NCBI GenBank assembly: GCA_003645555.1 | Contig: QNFN01000019.1 | Span: 1-12,798, forward strand | Origin: Gammaproteobacteria bacterium | GTDB lineage: Bacteria > Pseudomonadota > Gammaproteobacteria > QNFN01 | Length of the DNA: 12,798 bases | Reading direction: 5' to 3' | Shown: one piece after another, positions 1-6,380 of the stretch | Layout: the number at the start of each line of letters is the position of its first letter | Numbering within the stretch: the stretch's first letter is position 1 | Notes under the pieces: model-generated | What the model saw: only the letters and a program-made list of their open reading frames with translations | Database searches by the model: none | What the model was told of the DNA's origin: nothing | Position numbers and translations under genes: made by a program

Positions 1-62
1 AGATCCGCCACATCCGCACCTACGGCCTTGGCATGCCGGACGACGATCAACTTACCGCTTAG
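1..62 (+). CDS. 3' end of an unidentified protein, stopping at the repeat element
   Basis: One plus-strand frame (codons from base 3) is open from the window edge to a TAG at 60-62 and reads IRHIRTYGLGMPDDDQLTA. The other two frames give less protein-like text. The acidic, soluble ending looks like a natural C-terminus, but 19 residues are too few to name a family. The stop codon touches or shares its last base with the first base of the MITE-like element at 62, so the element either inserted directly behind the gene or supplied the stop and shortened the protein. No terminator lies between gene and element. This is the only gene at the left edge and the reading rests on frame plausibility alone. 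Confidence 0.4.
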   Translation, partial: IRHIRTYGLGMPDDDQLTA

Positions 63-222
63 GGAACCTCTGATTAAGTCATGCACTCGTATCTGGCGCC
101 CAGACTTTCCAGCTTTAGCGTTGCCAAGCTTCGCAACAGCTCGCTATTACGTGCGCTTGGCGCCTCAAATCTGAACATTCTGAAGCACAATCTACTTCGT
201 CCAGACTTAATCAGAGGTTCCC
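62..222. mobile_element. MITE-like element, copy 1 (161 bp)
   Basis: The stretch is bounded by a perfect 19-bp terminal inverted repeat, GGGAACCTCTGATTAAGTC at 62-80 and its complement at 204-222. A second, inverted copy at 12539-12698 matches it along the whole length (about 21 mismatches and one gap by hand alignment). It is A+T-richer than the neighbouring genes and holds no transposase; a 67-codon frame running through it is also partly open in the other copy but looks incidental. Short length, terminal inverted repeats, no coding capacity and more than one copy fit a non-autonomous miniature element mobilised in trans. The bases beside this copy (TAG left, CAA right of the GGAACC core) do not form a target duplication, so it may be old or rearranged. 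The transposase family is not established. Confidence 0.75.
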
Positions 223-308
223 AAGGCATTTCTCTCACTCCGCTGAACGGTCGAAACCAAAAAGTGTGCACGAGATGGCTGTGATCGGCCGAGCATGAAA
301 AGACGGGC

Positions 309-354
309 AAAAAAAACTCTGTCCGGCGGGATGAGGGAGGGATGCCGGACAGAG
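309..354 (-). terminator. Strong Rho-independent terminator
   Basis: An 11-bp perfect inverted repeat (CTCTGTCCGGC at 317-327, GCCGGACAGAG at 344-354) encloses a 16-nt loop. Read on the minus strand, it is followed at once by eight T residues (316 down to 309). This is a textbook intrinsic terminator for minus-strand transcripts. It can end the 7-TM/methyltransferase transcript and also forms the 3' end of the candidate small RNA described separately. The loop on the RNA is unusually C-rich (ATCCCTCCCTCATCCC). No equivalent T-run lies on the plus strand, so it does not serve plus-strand transcription. Confidence 0.88.
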
Positions 355-390
355 CTTATGTCACAGATCCGGGGGCAGGATTGGATCTGT
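309..390 (-). ncRNA. Candidate small RNA with two C-rich hairpin loops (about 82 nt)
   Basis: On the minus strand two hairpins lie in a row: an 8-bp perfect stem (363-370 with 383-390) with loop AATCCTGCCCCC, then the 11-bp terminator stem with loop ATCCCTCCCTCATCCC and a T8 tail. Upstream, ATGCCA (425-420) and TAGAGT (402-397) are separated by 17 nt and each match the sigma-70 consensus at 4 of 6 positions. Initiation about 7 nt further on would start the RNA exactly at the first hairpin. Loop sequences such as CCUCCC are complementary to Shine-Dalgarno sequences, and C-rich-loop sRNAs of this type are known in other proteobacteria (for example sX13 of Xanthomonas). The alternative is a structured 3' UTR of the 7-TM gene, whose stop is 45 nt upstream. 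Confidence 0.4.
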
Positions 391-396
391 AAATAA

Positions 397-425
397 ACTC
401 TAGTCCACCATGTCGTGCATGGCAT
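397..425 (-). promoter_or_regulatory. Possible sigma-70 promoter for the candidate small RNA
   Basis: Minus-strand ATGCCA at 425-420 (compare TTGACA) and TAGAGT at 402-397 (compare TATAAT) are spaced by exactly 17 bp. Each box matches at 4 of 6 positions, so it is a moderate match that could occur by chance. Its position is what makes it interesting: the predicted start at about 390 coincides with the first base of the upstream hairpin. It lies just behind the stop codon of the 7-TM gene. Confidence 0.35.
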
Positions 426-434
426 TGATCTGCA

Positions 435-1124
435 TCAGCCAATAGTCTCCCGATCCTCCACGTGGCTCACGTCTCTGGTGTGTGCCTGACCCTGCTCGAT
501 ACCAATGTAGAGCAGCGCCAGTGCCAGAAACAATACGAGATGAAACAGGCCATTGTGGTCGAATGCCCAAATCAGTCTCAGGCTGAGATCACTCGCCTGC
601 ACCGCCGCAGCAACCAGATTGAGCGCCAACCCGGCAGCAACCAGCACGGCTCCCGGCTGAGCGTGCTGCAGCGCCAACCGGGCATAGAGTGCCAAAGCGA
701 CGATGGTGGCAACGCCCTCGTAGGCGACAAAGACGATAAATGCTCCATCGAGTGCCTGGGTTGCCATGAAGGCGGCCACGCCTACAGCAAGGGCCGGTCC
801 GAGCCAACGTCGTGCGACGGCTTTACCACAGGCATCGAGCAGTGCACCGACCAGGATCAGTGCCACCGACAGGCCCAGTGCGAGATAGAGCGGATGCCAA
901 ATGGCATCCGCCAGCGATTCGGGCAGCACCAGGCCGTGAGCCACGGTGCCAAGGAGTGACGCCAAACCGATCAGGGCGAAGACCGTGGCCCAGAGTCGAC
1001 CCCGATATACGTCACCGTGTTCAGTCCGCAGCAGCCGCCATGCCGCAAAGAGGCAACCAATCGCCAACAGCAGGTCGGTGGCTGCCGTCGTCAACTCGGT
1101 CGGGGACGGTTGCAGCTCAATCAC
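435..1124 (-). CDS. Seven-transmembrane protein of unknown function
   Basis: The 229-residue product is an inner-membrane protein with about seven hydrophobic segments (roughly residues 11-31, 44-66, 76-96, 107-125, 127-149, 158-177 and 190-210) and a short charged C-tail. Histidines sit at helix ends: H63 in TVAHGL, H77 in IWHPLY, and H190 and H195 in DHNGLFHL. With S56 this loosely recalls seven-helix hydrolases of the alkaline ceramidase/PAQR type, and it may belong to the DUF6962-type membrane proteins; both are resemblances from memory. The GTG start (1124-1122) lies inside the end of the methyltransferase gene, an 8-bp overlap (GTGATTGA), with only a weak ribosome site, so translational coupling is likely. 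A strong terminator follows at 354-309. Confidence 0.75.
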   Translation of the reverse strand: MIELQPSPTELTTAATDLLLAIGCLFAAWRLLRTEHGDVYRGRLWATVFALIGLASLLGTVAHGLVLPESLADAIWHPLYLALGLSVALILVGALLDACGKAVARRWLGPALAVGVAAFMATQALDGAFIVFVAYEGVATIVALALYARLALQHAQPGAVLVAAGLALNLVAAAVQASDLSLRLIWAFDHNGLFHLVLFLALALLYIGIEQGQAHTRDVSHVEDRETIG

Positions 1125-1869
1125 AGAGCACCGCCGCGAAACGCAGGCGAACGTAGTCGACCTGCCAACCCGCCTTCACATCGTGCAGCTTCGTTGCCGC
1201 GTGGGCCGTAGTCTCCTCGGTAAAGCACCGCTTCTGTTCGGTGTCCAGGTGGCTGGTGATGGCATCGGCGAAAATCGCCAGCCACGCGGCCAGGTCGCCG
1301 GGCAGTGGCGTCGGCCGCGGGTGCAGGCCGAGGGTCACGACACGGAACCCCCCGGCCATGAGCCGCTTCCGGTAGGCCTCCGGAGTTGGGAAGTACCACG
1401 GCAGGCGTAGCACGCCGAACTCCGGATGGTTGGTGAACGTGGCCGTCATGGCGTCGATCACTGCCTGCACGTTGCCGGCCCCACCGAACTCACCCACGAA
1501 ACGGCCCCCGGGACGCAGTGCGCGCCGAACCCCGGTCAACACAGCGTCGGGAGCGGTCATCCAGTGCAGCGCGGCATTACTGAAGACGGCGTCGAACTCG
1601 CCTGCGAATGCGAGCACCTGACCGTCGGCGAGACGTGCATCGAACCCGCGTGCCCGAGCCGCCGCGACCATTTCGGGACTGGCGTCGATAGCGACCACCT
1701 CGGCACCACGCGCGATCAGGTCACCGGTCAATGCACCGTCACCGCAGCCGAGATCGAGAATCCGTTCTCCCGGTTGCGGATCAAGGAGTTCGACGGCCGG
1801 CTGGCCCAGCACAGGAACAAAACCGGCATCCTCCCGGTAACGCTCAGGGTTCCAGCGTTGCTTGTTCAC
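1117..1869 (-). CDS. Class I SAM-dependent methyltransferase, trans-aconitate methyltransferase-like
   Basis: The product transfers a methyl group from S-adenosylmethionine, probably to a small molecule; the substrate is not readable from the sequence. From the GTG at 1869 it is 250 residues. Motif I is ERILDLGCGDG (35-45), the acidic residue of motif II is D62 in AIDAS, FDAVFSNAALHW (92-103) is motif IV, and LRPGGRFV (118-125) is motif V. The N-terminus MNKQRWNPERYREDAGFV is typical of the Tam/UbiE-like group, which supports this start over a longer frame opening with GTG at 1944. It is a cytoplasmic protein of normal family length. The downstream 7-TM gene overlaps its stop by 8 bp, suggesting one transcript, and the EamA exporter diverges upstream. 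Confidence 0.88.
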   Translation of the reverse strand: MNKQRWNPERYREDAGFVPVLGQPAVELLDPQPGERILDLGCGDGALTGDLIARGAEVVAIDASPEMVAAARARGFDARLADGQVLAFAGEFDAVFSNAALHWMTAPDAVLTGVRRALRPGGRFVGEFGGAGNVQAVIDAMTATFTNHPEFGVLRLPWYFPTPEAYRKRLMAGGFRVVTLGLHPRPTPLPGDLAAWLAIFADAITSHLDTEQKRCFTEETTAHAATKLHDVKAGWQVDYVRLRFAAVLCD

Positions 1870-1967
1870 CAGTCGGCCACCGGCGCAATTTCCGGGTGGT
1901 TGGCGTTGGCCATGCGTGCGATGCTGCGCGCCGATTCGAAACACAACACAATCGCCCCGGTCTTTTT

Positions 1968-2870
1968 ATGAACACACGCCAATGGCTGCTGCTGATCGTC
2001 CTCTCCCTGCTCTGGGGTGGTGCGTTTATCTTTATCGAAATCGGCGTCGAAGCACTGCCGCCATTCACCCTGGTGTTCGGCCGTGTCGGGTTCGGCGCAC
2101 TCGGCCTCTACCTGCTGCTGCGCTGGCGCGGCCTGATGTTGCCAACCGACTGGCTGACCTGGCGTGATTACCTGATCCTCGGCGCGCTGAACAACGCCCT
2201 GCCCTTTGCCCTGATCGCCTGGGGCCAGACGGTGATCAATGCTGGACTGGCCTCGATCCTCAACGCCACGACGCCATTGTTCACCGTCCTGCTGGCCCAC
2301 CTGCTGACCCACGACGAGCGGTTGAATGGCGGCAAGGTGCTCGGGGTTCTGCTCGGGCTGGCCGGCGTCGCGGTACTGGTCGGAGGTGGCGCACTGACCG
2401 GACTTGGTAGCGAGGTGTTGGCCCAGCTGGCCGTGCTCGGCGCGGCAGCGAGTTACGCTTTTGCCGGCATTTTCGGCCGTCGCTTCCGAGCGCAGCCACC
2501 ACTGGTCACCGCCACCGGGATGGTTATCGCGTCGACCTTGTTGCTGCTGCCTATCGTGCTGGTCGTCGATCGACCATGGCAGTTGGCCAACCCGGGTGCG
2601 GCCGCCTGGGGCGCGGTCCTCGGCTTGGCGCTGCTCTGTACCGTACTCGCCTACCTGATCTACTTCCGGCTGCTGGCCGTGGCGGGCGCAACTAACGTGC
2701 TGCTGGTGACGTTCCTGATTCCGGTCAGCGCCGTACTGCTCGGAGCCCTGTTGCTCGATGAACGACTGACAGGCGCCCAGTTTGGCGGCATGGCGCTGAT
2801 CGGCCTTGGCCTGGCCGCGGTCGATGGCCGGCTGTTGCGCCGGTGGCGACGACGGACACCGGTCGACTGA
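1968..2870 (+). CDS. EamA/DMT-superfamily transporter
   Basis: The 300-residue product is a predicted inner-membrane exporter of the drug/metabolite transporter superfamily, with about ten helices in two repeated EamA halves (about 5-138 and 150-285). Typical signatures are SLLWGGAFIFIEIGVEALPP near the N-terminus, LNATTPLFTVLLAHLL closing the first half and FLIPVSAVLLGALLLDERL in the second. The tail is arginine-rich. The ATG at 1968 puts the first helix at the N-terminus as in relatives; an upstream in-frame extension would be hydrophilic and antisense to the methyltransferase. No Shine-Dalgarno is visible (TCTTTTT directly precedes ATG), so the message may be leaderless or use a weak site. 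It shares a ~98 bp divergent control region with the methyltransferase. The substrate is unknown. Confidence 0.9.
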   Translation: MNTRQWLLLIVLSLLWGGAFIFIEIGVEALPPFTLVFGRVGFGALGLYLLLRWRGLMLPTDWLTWRDYLILGALNNALPFALIAWGQTVINAGLASILNATTPLFTVLLAHLLTHDERLNGGKVLGVLLGLAGVAVLVGGGALTGLGSEVLAQLAVLGAAASYAFAGIFGRRFRAQPPLVTATGMVIASTLLLLPIVLVVDRPWQLANPGAAAWGAVLGLALLCTVLAYLIYFRLLAVAGATNVLLVTFLIPVSAVLLGALLLDERLTGAQFGGMALIGLGLAAVDGRLLRRWRRRTPVD

Positions 2871-2935
2871 GTCACTGCGGGTGGGGTCATCACGTCTCCA
2901 CGACCTGCCACCGTCGCTTCTTAGACGGGCTCCTG

Positions 2936-3442
2936 TCACGTTCGCGTTTCCGGACGTTCCAGTTCTGCCGTGTAGGCTGCAGTGAGCCGTTCCAGGCGAG
3001 CACGGTTGGCGCCGAGGTCAGAGCGACCGACACGCGAGGCCGAGCGCAGATGGATGACACCTGTCGCCTCATCCAACCGTGCCTCGAGGTCGTCTACGAA
3101 ACCCAGCAGCGGTGTCTTGAAGGTCGCGGCAAGGTAGCTGCCGGTAACCAGGACCAGTTCGCCACCCTCCGCGGTAATCGCACGTTGCAGGGCCGCCCAC
3201 GCCTGCTCGGCTGCGTGCGCTCCGGGCCTCAGTGGCGCGACCTGTTCACCCGATCGCGACGGCCCTGGTTCATTGCCGATACAGTTGGGCGTCGGTGGAC
3301 AGGGACGCAAGCGACCGTCGACCAGGCCGTAGGCCGGGGTCATGCCCCGCGAGTAGTGGGCGGCGGCGTACAGTGCAGCCAGTGTCAGCAGCGGGACCAG
3401 CAGCAAGGTGAGCCAAAGCATACGTCGTGACCGGGTGCGCAT
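2936..3442 (-). CDS. DUF1499 family membrane-anchored protein
   Basis: The 168-residue protein starts with a basic stretch (MRTRSRR) and one hydrophobic segment (residues 8-28), so it is probably held in the inner membrane facing the periplasm. Family signatures are RPCPPTPNCIGNE (46-58, usually RPCP-SPNCVSS), GFVDDLEARLD (114-124) and HLRSASRVGRSDLGANRARLE (131-151), the hallmark of DUF1499. The function of the family is unknown. It starts 4 bp after the glutathione S-transferase stop and a TGAGG ribosome site overlaps that stop, so the two are translated from one message. It converges on the EamA gene across 65 bp in which I see no clear terminator. Confidence 0.88.
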   Translation of the reverse strand: MRTRSRRMLWLTLLLVPLLTLAALYAAAHYSRGMTPAYGLVDGRLRPCPPTPNCIGNEPGPSRSGEQVAPLRPGAHAAEQAWAALQRAITAEGGELVLVTGSYLAATFKTPLLGFVDDLEARLDEATGVIHLRSASRVGRSDLGANRARLERLTAAYTAELERPETRT

Positions 3443-3446
3443 GGCC

Positions 3447-4100
3447 TCAGATGCGACCCACCTCTTCCTCCTCGATCACCTCGGTCTCGTCACGGGCGGC
3501 GGCATACCACTCACTGACGTCGGGATCGGCAAGCACCGTAATCACGTAGTCGCTCACCGTGGCCGGTCCGTCGATGCTGTAGGTGGTGAACCGCGAAGCG
3601 ACCGGGGCGTACATGGCGTCGGCAACCGAAAAAGTGCCGAACAGCCACGGCCCATCACCACCATGCTTGATACGGCAGTCGCACCATAATCTCTGTATCC
3701 GTTCCACATCCTGCCGGGTGGCCGCATCGAGTTCGACCCGGCGGCCACGCGCCCGGCAGTTCATCGGCAAGGCGTGGCGCAGCGCGGCAAACCCGGCGTG
3801 CATCTCCGCTGCCATCGAGCGGGCCCAGGCCCGTGCACCAGCATCCTGCGGCCACAAGGCCGGATTGTGTTCGGCCGCGTACTCAGCGATTGCCAGCGAT
3901 TCCCAGACGGTGGTTTCACCATCGACCAGAACCGGCACCAGGCCCGCCGGTGTCTCGTCGGTGAGTTGGGCATCACCTTCCGGTGTGAACAGTGAAATGG
4001 GGTGTTCATTGAACTCGATGCCGGCCTTGCGCAGCGCCAGCCAGCCACGTAGCGACCAGGAGGAGTAGTTCTTGTTACCCAGGATCAGGACCGGTGTCAT
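3447..4100 (-). CDS. Glutathione S-transferase family protein, YfcF-like
   Basis: The 217-residue cytosolic protein has an N-terminal thioredoxin-like domain (about 1-78) and an all-helical C-terminal domain. Visible features are the likely active-site serine in NKNYSSWSLRGWLAL (9-23), the cis-proline in GLVPVLVDG (53-61), the glutathione-contacting ESLAI (67-71) and the N-capping helix region LFGTFSVADAMYAPV (153-167). These fit the bacterial GST group around E. coli YfcF, which conjugates or reduces with glutathione; the physiological substrate is unknown. The C-terminus is strongly acidic (ETEVIEEEEVGRI). The start has a good AAGGAGA ribosome site, and the gene follows DUF3422 after 61 bp and precedes DUF1499 with a 4-bp gap. 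Confidence 0.9.
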   Translation of the reverse strand: MTPVLILGNKNYSSWSLRGWLALRKAGIEFNEHPISLFTPEGDAQLTDETPAGLVPVLVDGETTVWESLAIAEYAAEHNPALWPQDAGARAWARSMAAEMHAGFAALRHALPMNCRARGRRVELDAATRQDVERIQRLWCDCRIKHGGDGPWLFGTFSVADAMYAPVASRFTTYSIDGPATVSDYVITVLADPDVSEWYAAARDETEVIEEEEVGRI

Positions 4101-4161
4101 GGTGAGTCTCCTTGATCTCCGCGGCAGATTCCGGGCTATCGCTGCCGCTCAGTGCCTTCCT

Positions 4162-5424
4162 TCAGGGGCCGAATTTTCGGCGTAGCCGGCGCATGCCAAG
4201 GAAAACCAGGCCAATGACGACCGGTACGGCGATGCCGGTCACCAGATCGGCATTCAGTGGCACCCCGGTCTGCTTGACCCCCTTGACCAGGTAACCGATC
4301 AGGCCGACGCCGTAGTAACTGAGGACGACGATCGACAGCCCCTCGACGGTCTGCTGCAGGCGCAGCTGCAGTTGCGCACGACGGTCCATCGATGCCAGCA
4401 GATCGCGGTTCTGCTCGGCGATACCGATATCGATGCGGGTCCGCAACAGGTCGCTGGCACGCGAGACGCGGGTCGAAAGTACGCCAAGCCGCTCGGCGAC
4501 CGATTCGCAGGTACGTACCGCCGGTGCCAATCGCCGCTCGACGAATTCATCGAAAGTCTGCAATCCCGGCAGGCGGGTTTCACGCAGTTGGGCGATGCTG
4601 CGCTGTATCAGGCCATAGTAGGCGTGAGTCGCTGAAAAGCGGGCGTTGGTCGTGCTGACGACGTGCTCTATTCGTGCCGCCAACCGGGTCAACGCCTCGA
4701 GCAGCGTACGCTCTTCGCCGGTATCTTTCAGCGCATTGATCTGCCCGGTGAGGTCAGCCAGTTCACCATCAAGGTGGACAAGCTCACGGCCATGTTCGCG
4801 TGCCGGGGGCAAGCCGAGCAGCGCCATCATGCGGTAGGTTTCCATGTCGAACAGACGCTGCACCAGGCGTCCGGCCTGACGTCGGCGCAGGTCGACATCG
4901 CGCACCAGGATCCAGCCGAAGCCATCATCGTGGACTTGGTAATCGGTCCAGACATCGGCAGCCCCATCGGTCACGCGGCTGCCGGCAACGGTGTTGGAGG
5001 CGAACAATTCTCCCAGCTCAACCAACGACCTCTCGGCCTGACCCTGTGGCTCGATGGCGAGTTTTATCGCCACCAGACGTTCGCCTGGCAGGCGTTCACG
5101 CCAACTTGTGTCGAGTGCATTCAGAATGGCTGAAAACGGACGGTCGAAGGGGCCGGGCTCGATCAGTGTCCAGGTCGAAAATTCCGTGTGCCGCTCCCAG
5201 CGCAATCGGAAATCACCGAGGTCAAGACTGAGGAACGTGGCATCGGCTGGCGGCACCTCGAGACCGTGAGTAGTGCAGACCTCCGCCAGCAGCGCCCTCT
5301 CTCCGGCCACGTCATCGGTCAGGCGGGCGTAGTGCTCGAGGCGTAGCGGGGCCGACAGCAATTCGTAAGGACGCGCATGGACTTCGTCATTCAGGATTTG
5401 GCGCAGAGGATGGTCGCCTTTCAT
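4162..5424 (-). CDS. DUF3422 family membrane protein
   Basis: The 420-residue protein matches the DUF3422 family in length and sequence: N-terminal MKGDHPLRQILNDEVHARPY, a large soluble region with FDMETYRMMALLGLPPAR (192-209), a long helical section with coiled-coil character (about 215-360), and two C-terminal membrane helices (362-380 and 394-411) ending in a basic tail. It is thus an inner-membrane protein with a cytoplasmic N-terminal bulk. The order of soluble helical domain then two helices recalls CorA-type channels, but no GMN motif is present and the function is unknown. The ATG at 5424 has a GGAGAGG ribosome site 8 nt upstream and overlaps the acetyltransferase stop (ATGA); a frame 13 codons longer exists but lacks such a site. 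Confidence 0.88.
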   Translation of the reverse strand: MKGDHPLRQILNDEVHARPYELLSAPLRLEHYARLTDDVAGERALLAEVCTTHGLEVPPADATFLSLDLGDFRLRWERHTEFSTWTLIEPGPFDRPFSAILNALDTSWRERLPGERLVAIKLAIEPQGQAERSLVELGELFASNTVAGSRVTDGAADVWTDYQVHDDGFGWILVRDVDLRRRQAGRLVQRLFDMETYRMMALLGLPPAREHGRELVHLDGELADLTGQINALKDTGEERTLLEALTRLAARIEHVVSTTNARFSATHAYYGLIQRSIAQLRETRLPGLQTFDEFVERRLAPAVRTCESVAERLGVLSTRVSRASDLLRTRIDIGIAEQNRDLLASMDRRAQLQLRLQQTVEGLSIVVLSYYGVGLIGYLVKGVKQTGVPLNADLVTGIAVPVVIGLVFLGMRRLRRKFGP

Positions 5425-5876
5425 CTCGTTGGCCTCTCCGTGCCGGCGTCGCGGATTAGCCACGCCTGCGGGTGGCGTTCAAAACCGGTGTGCGGGTAGT
5501 AATCAACGGCCGCCGGTGCCGAGAGCAGTAGCAACATGCAACCCGGTCCAAGCGCGCTTCGGGTCTCCGCAACAAGCTGCCGACCGACCCCCTGCCGTTG
5601 CAGCGCCCGGTCAACAGCCAGGTCCGAGAGGTAGCAGCAGTAATGAAAATCGGTCAGCGAGCGGGCGACACCAACCAGTACCTCGTCACGCCAGGCGGTA
5701 ACCGACAGGTCGGCGTGTTCCAGCATGGCGGCGATGGTGACCGGATTGTCGACCGGCCGTCGTGCGTCCAGGCCGGAGCGTTGCAGCAGATCACAGAACT
5801 GGATCGGGGTGATCCGTTTGTCGCGAACGTAACGAATCGCCACGGTCGATTCGGAACTCTGGGACACGTTATTCAT
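5421..5876 (-). CDS. GNAT family N-acetyltransferase
   Basis: The 151-residue protein is a single GNAT domain that should transfer an acetyl group from acetyl-CoA to an amine; the acceptor is unknown. The acetyl-CoA pyrophosphate loop is seen as LSDLAVDRALQRQGVGRQLV (83-102, pattern Q/RxxGxG), preceded by the beta strand VLVGVARSLTDF (66-77) and followed by the C-terminal YYPHTGFERH motif (126-135), usual for this group. The ATG at 5876 shares one base with the yajD stop (TGATG), and its own stop overlaps the DUF3422 start by 4 bp (ATGA), so yajD, this gene and DUF3422 form a coupled set. A longer frame starting at 6005 would overlap yajD by 130 bp and is not supported. Confidence 0.88.
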   Translation of the reverse strand: MNNVSQSSESTVAIRYVRDKRITPIQFCDLLQRSGLDARRPVDNPVTIAAMLEHADLSVTAWRDEVLVGVARSLTDFHYCCYLSDLAVDRALQRQGVGRQLVAETRSALGPGCMLLLLSAPAAVDYYPHTGFERHPQAWLIRDAGTERPTR

Positions 5877-6253
5877 CAATCTTTTTTCAGTAGACCTTGC
5901 AGGGCAGCGAACGGCTGATGCCGAGTCGCTTTGGCCTGGCTTTCGGTGCTGCCGGTCGCATGGCGCAAGGCCTCGGTCCGGCGCTGGTGCTCGTTGTCGT
6001 GACAATAGACGCAGAGCAGTTCCCAGTTGCTGCCGTCGGACGGGTTGTGGTCGTGGTCGTGGTCACGGTGGTGGACGGTCAGCTCCGAAAGGTTGGCCCG
6101 AGTGAACTCGCGACTGCAGCGGCCGCAGATCCATGGGGAGAGCTTCAGTGCCCGTTCACGATAGTCCTTTTCACGGCGCAGCCGTTCGCGCTGGGCATCG
6201 GCAACTACCCGATCCAGTCGATCTTTTTCATTGTTCTTGCCTGCGCTGGTCAC
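5876..6253 (-). CDS. yajD: YajD family HNH nuclease
   Basis: The product closely resembles E. coli YajD, a small HNH protein whose biological role is unclear. The core runs DYRERALKLSPWICGRCSREFTRANLSELTVHHRDHDHDHNPSDGSNWELLCVYCHDNEH: two CxxC pairs for structural zinc, and the catalytic HH, N and H positions expected of an HNH endonuclease, followed by the conserved end PFAALQGLLKK. With the GTG at 6253 (GGAG 9 nt upstream) the protein is 125 residues, near the usual ~115. An ATG at 6316 in the same frame would add 21 residues but has no ribosome site. The N-terminus carries a basic helical stretch (RLDRVVADAQRERLRREK). It heads the yajD-GNAT-DUF3422 block. Confidence 0.9.
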   Translation of the reverse strand: MTSAGKNNEKDRLDRVVADAQRERLRREKDYRERALKLSPWICGRCSREFTRANLSELTVHHRDHDHDHNPSDGSNWELLCVYCHDNEHQRRTEALRHATGSTESQAKATRHQPFAALQGLLKKD

Positions 6254-6324
6254 CTGTCGATTCTCCGTCTTGACACCATCATTTAAGAGTCGCACTTCAG
6301 TTCGACTGAGCGCCATCTTTGTGG

Positions 6325-6374
6325 GTCGGATTTCAATCCGACAGGCGCACGGCCCCCGGGTTGGAGTCCAGCCC
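6325..6374. repeat. Pair of REP-like hairpins
   Basis: Two compact imperfect palindromes sit 15 bp apart in the gap between the esterase gene and yajD. The first, GTCGGATTTCAATCCGAC (6325-6342), is a near-perfect palindrome; the second, GGGTTGGAGTCCAGCCC (6358-6374), has six pairs including one G-T. Motifs of the form GTCGG-purine/pyrimidine-CCGAC occur as dispersed extragenic palindromes in many gammaproteobacterial genomes, so this is probably a REP-type element. There is no T-run on either strand, so it is not a standard terminator, though it could stabilise the 3' end of the esterase message. Only one occurrence of each is visible here. Confidence 0.5.
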
Positions 6375-6380
6375 TGGAAG

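Noticed and set aside
81..284. 67-codon frame in MITE-like copy 1, with a similar one in copy 2
   Set aside because: The similarity is explained by the repeat itself; the frame differs between copies after an indel and it has no ribosome site or transposase motif.
2871..2935. Bidirectional terminator between EamA and DUF1499
   Set aside because: No stem with a T-run can be drawn on either strand in this 65-bp gap.
1866..2939. A 357-codon minus-strand frame opposite the EamA gene
   Set aside because: Its Q/R/D-rich, low-hydrophobicity translation is typical of the antisense of a G+C-rich membrane-protein gene, and the plus strand is clearly coding.
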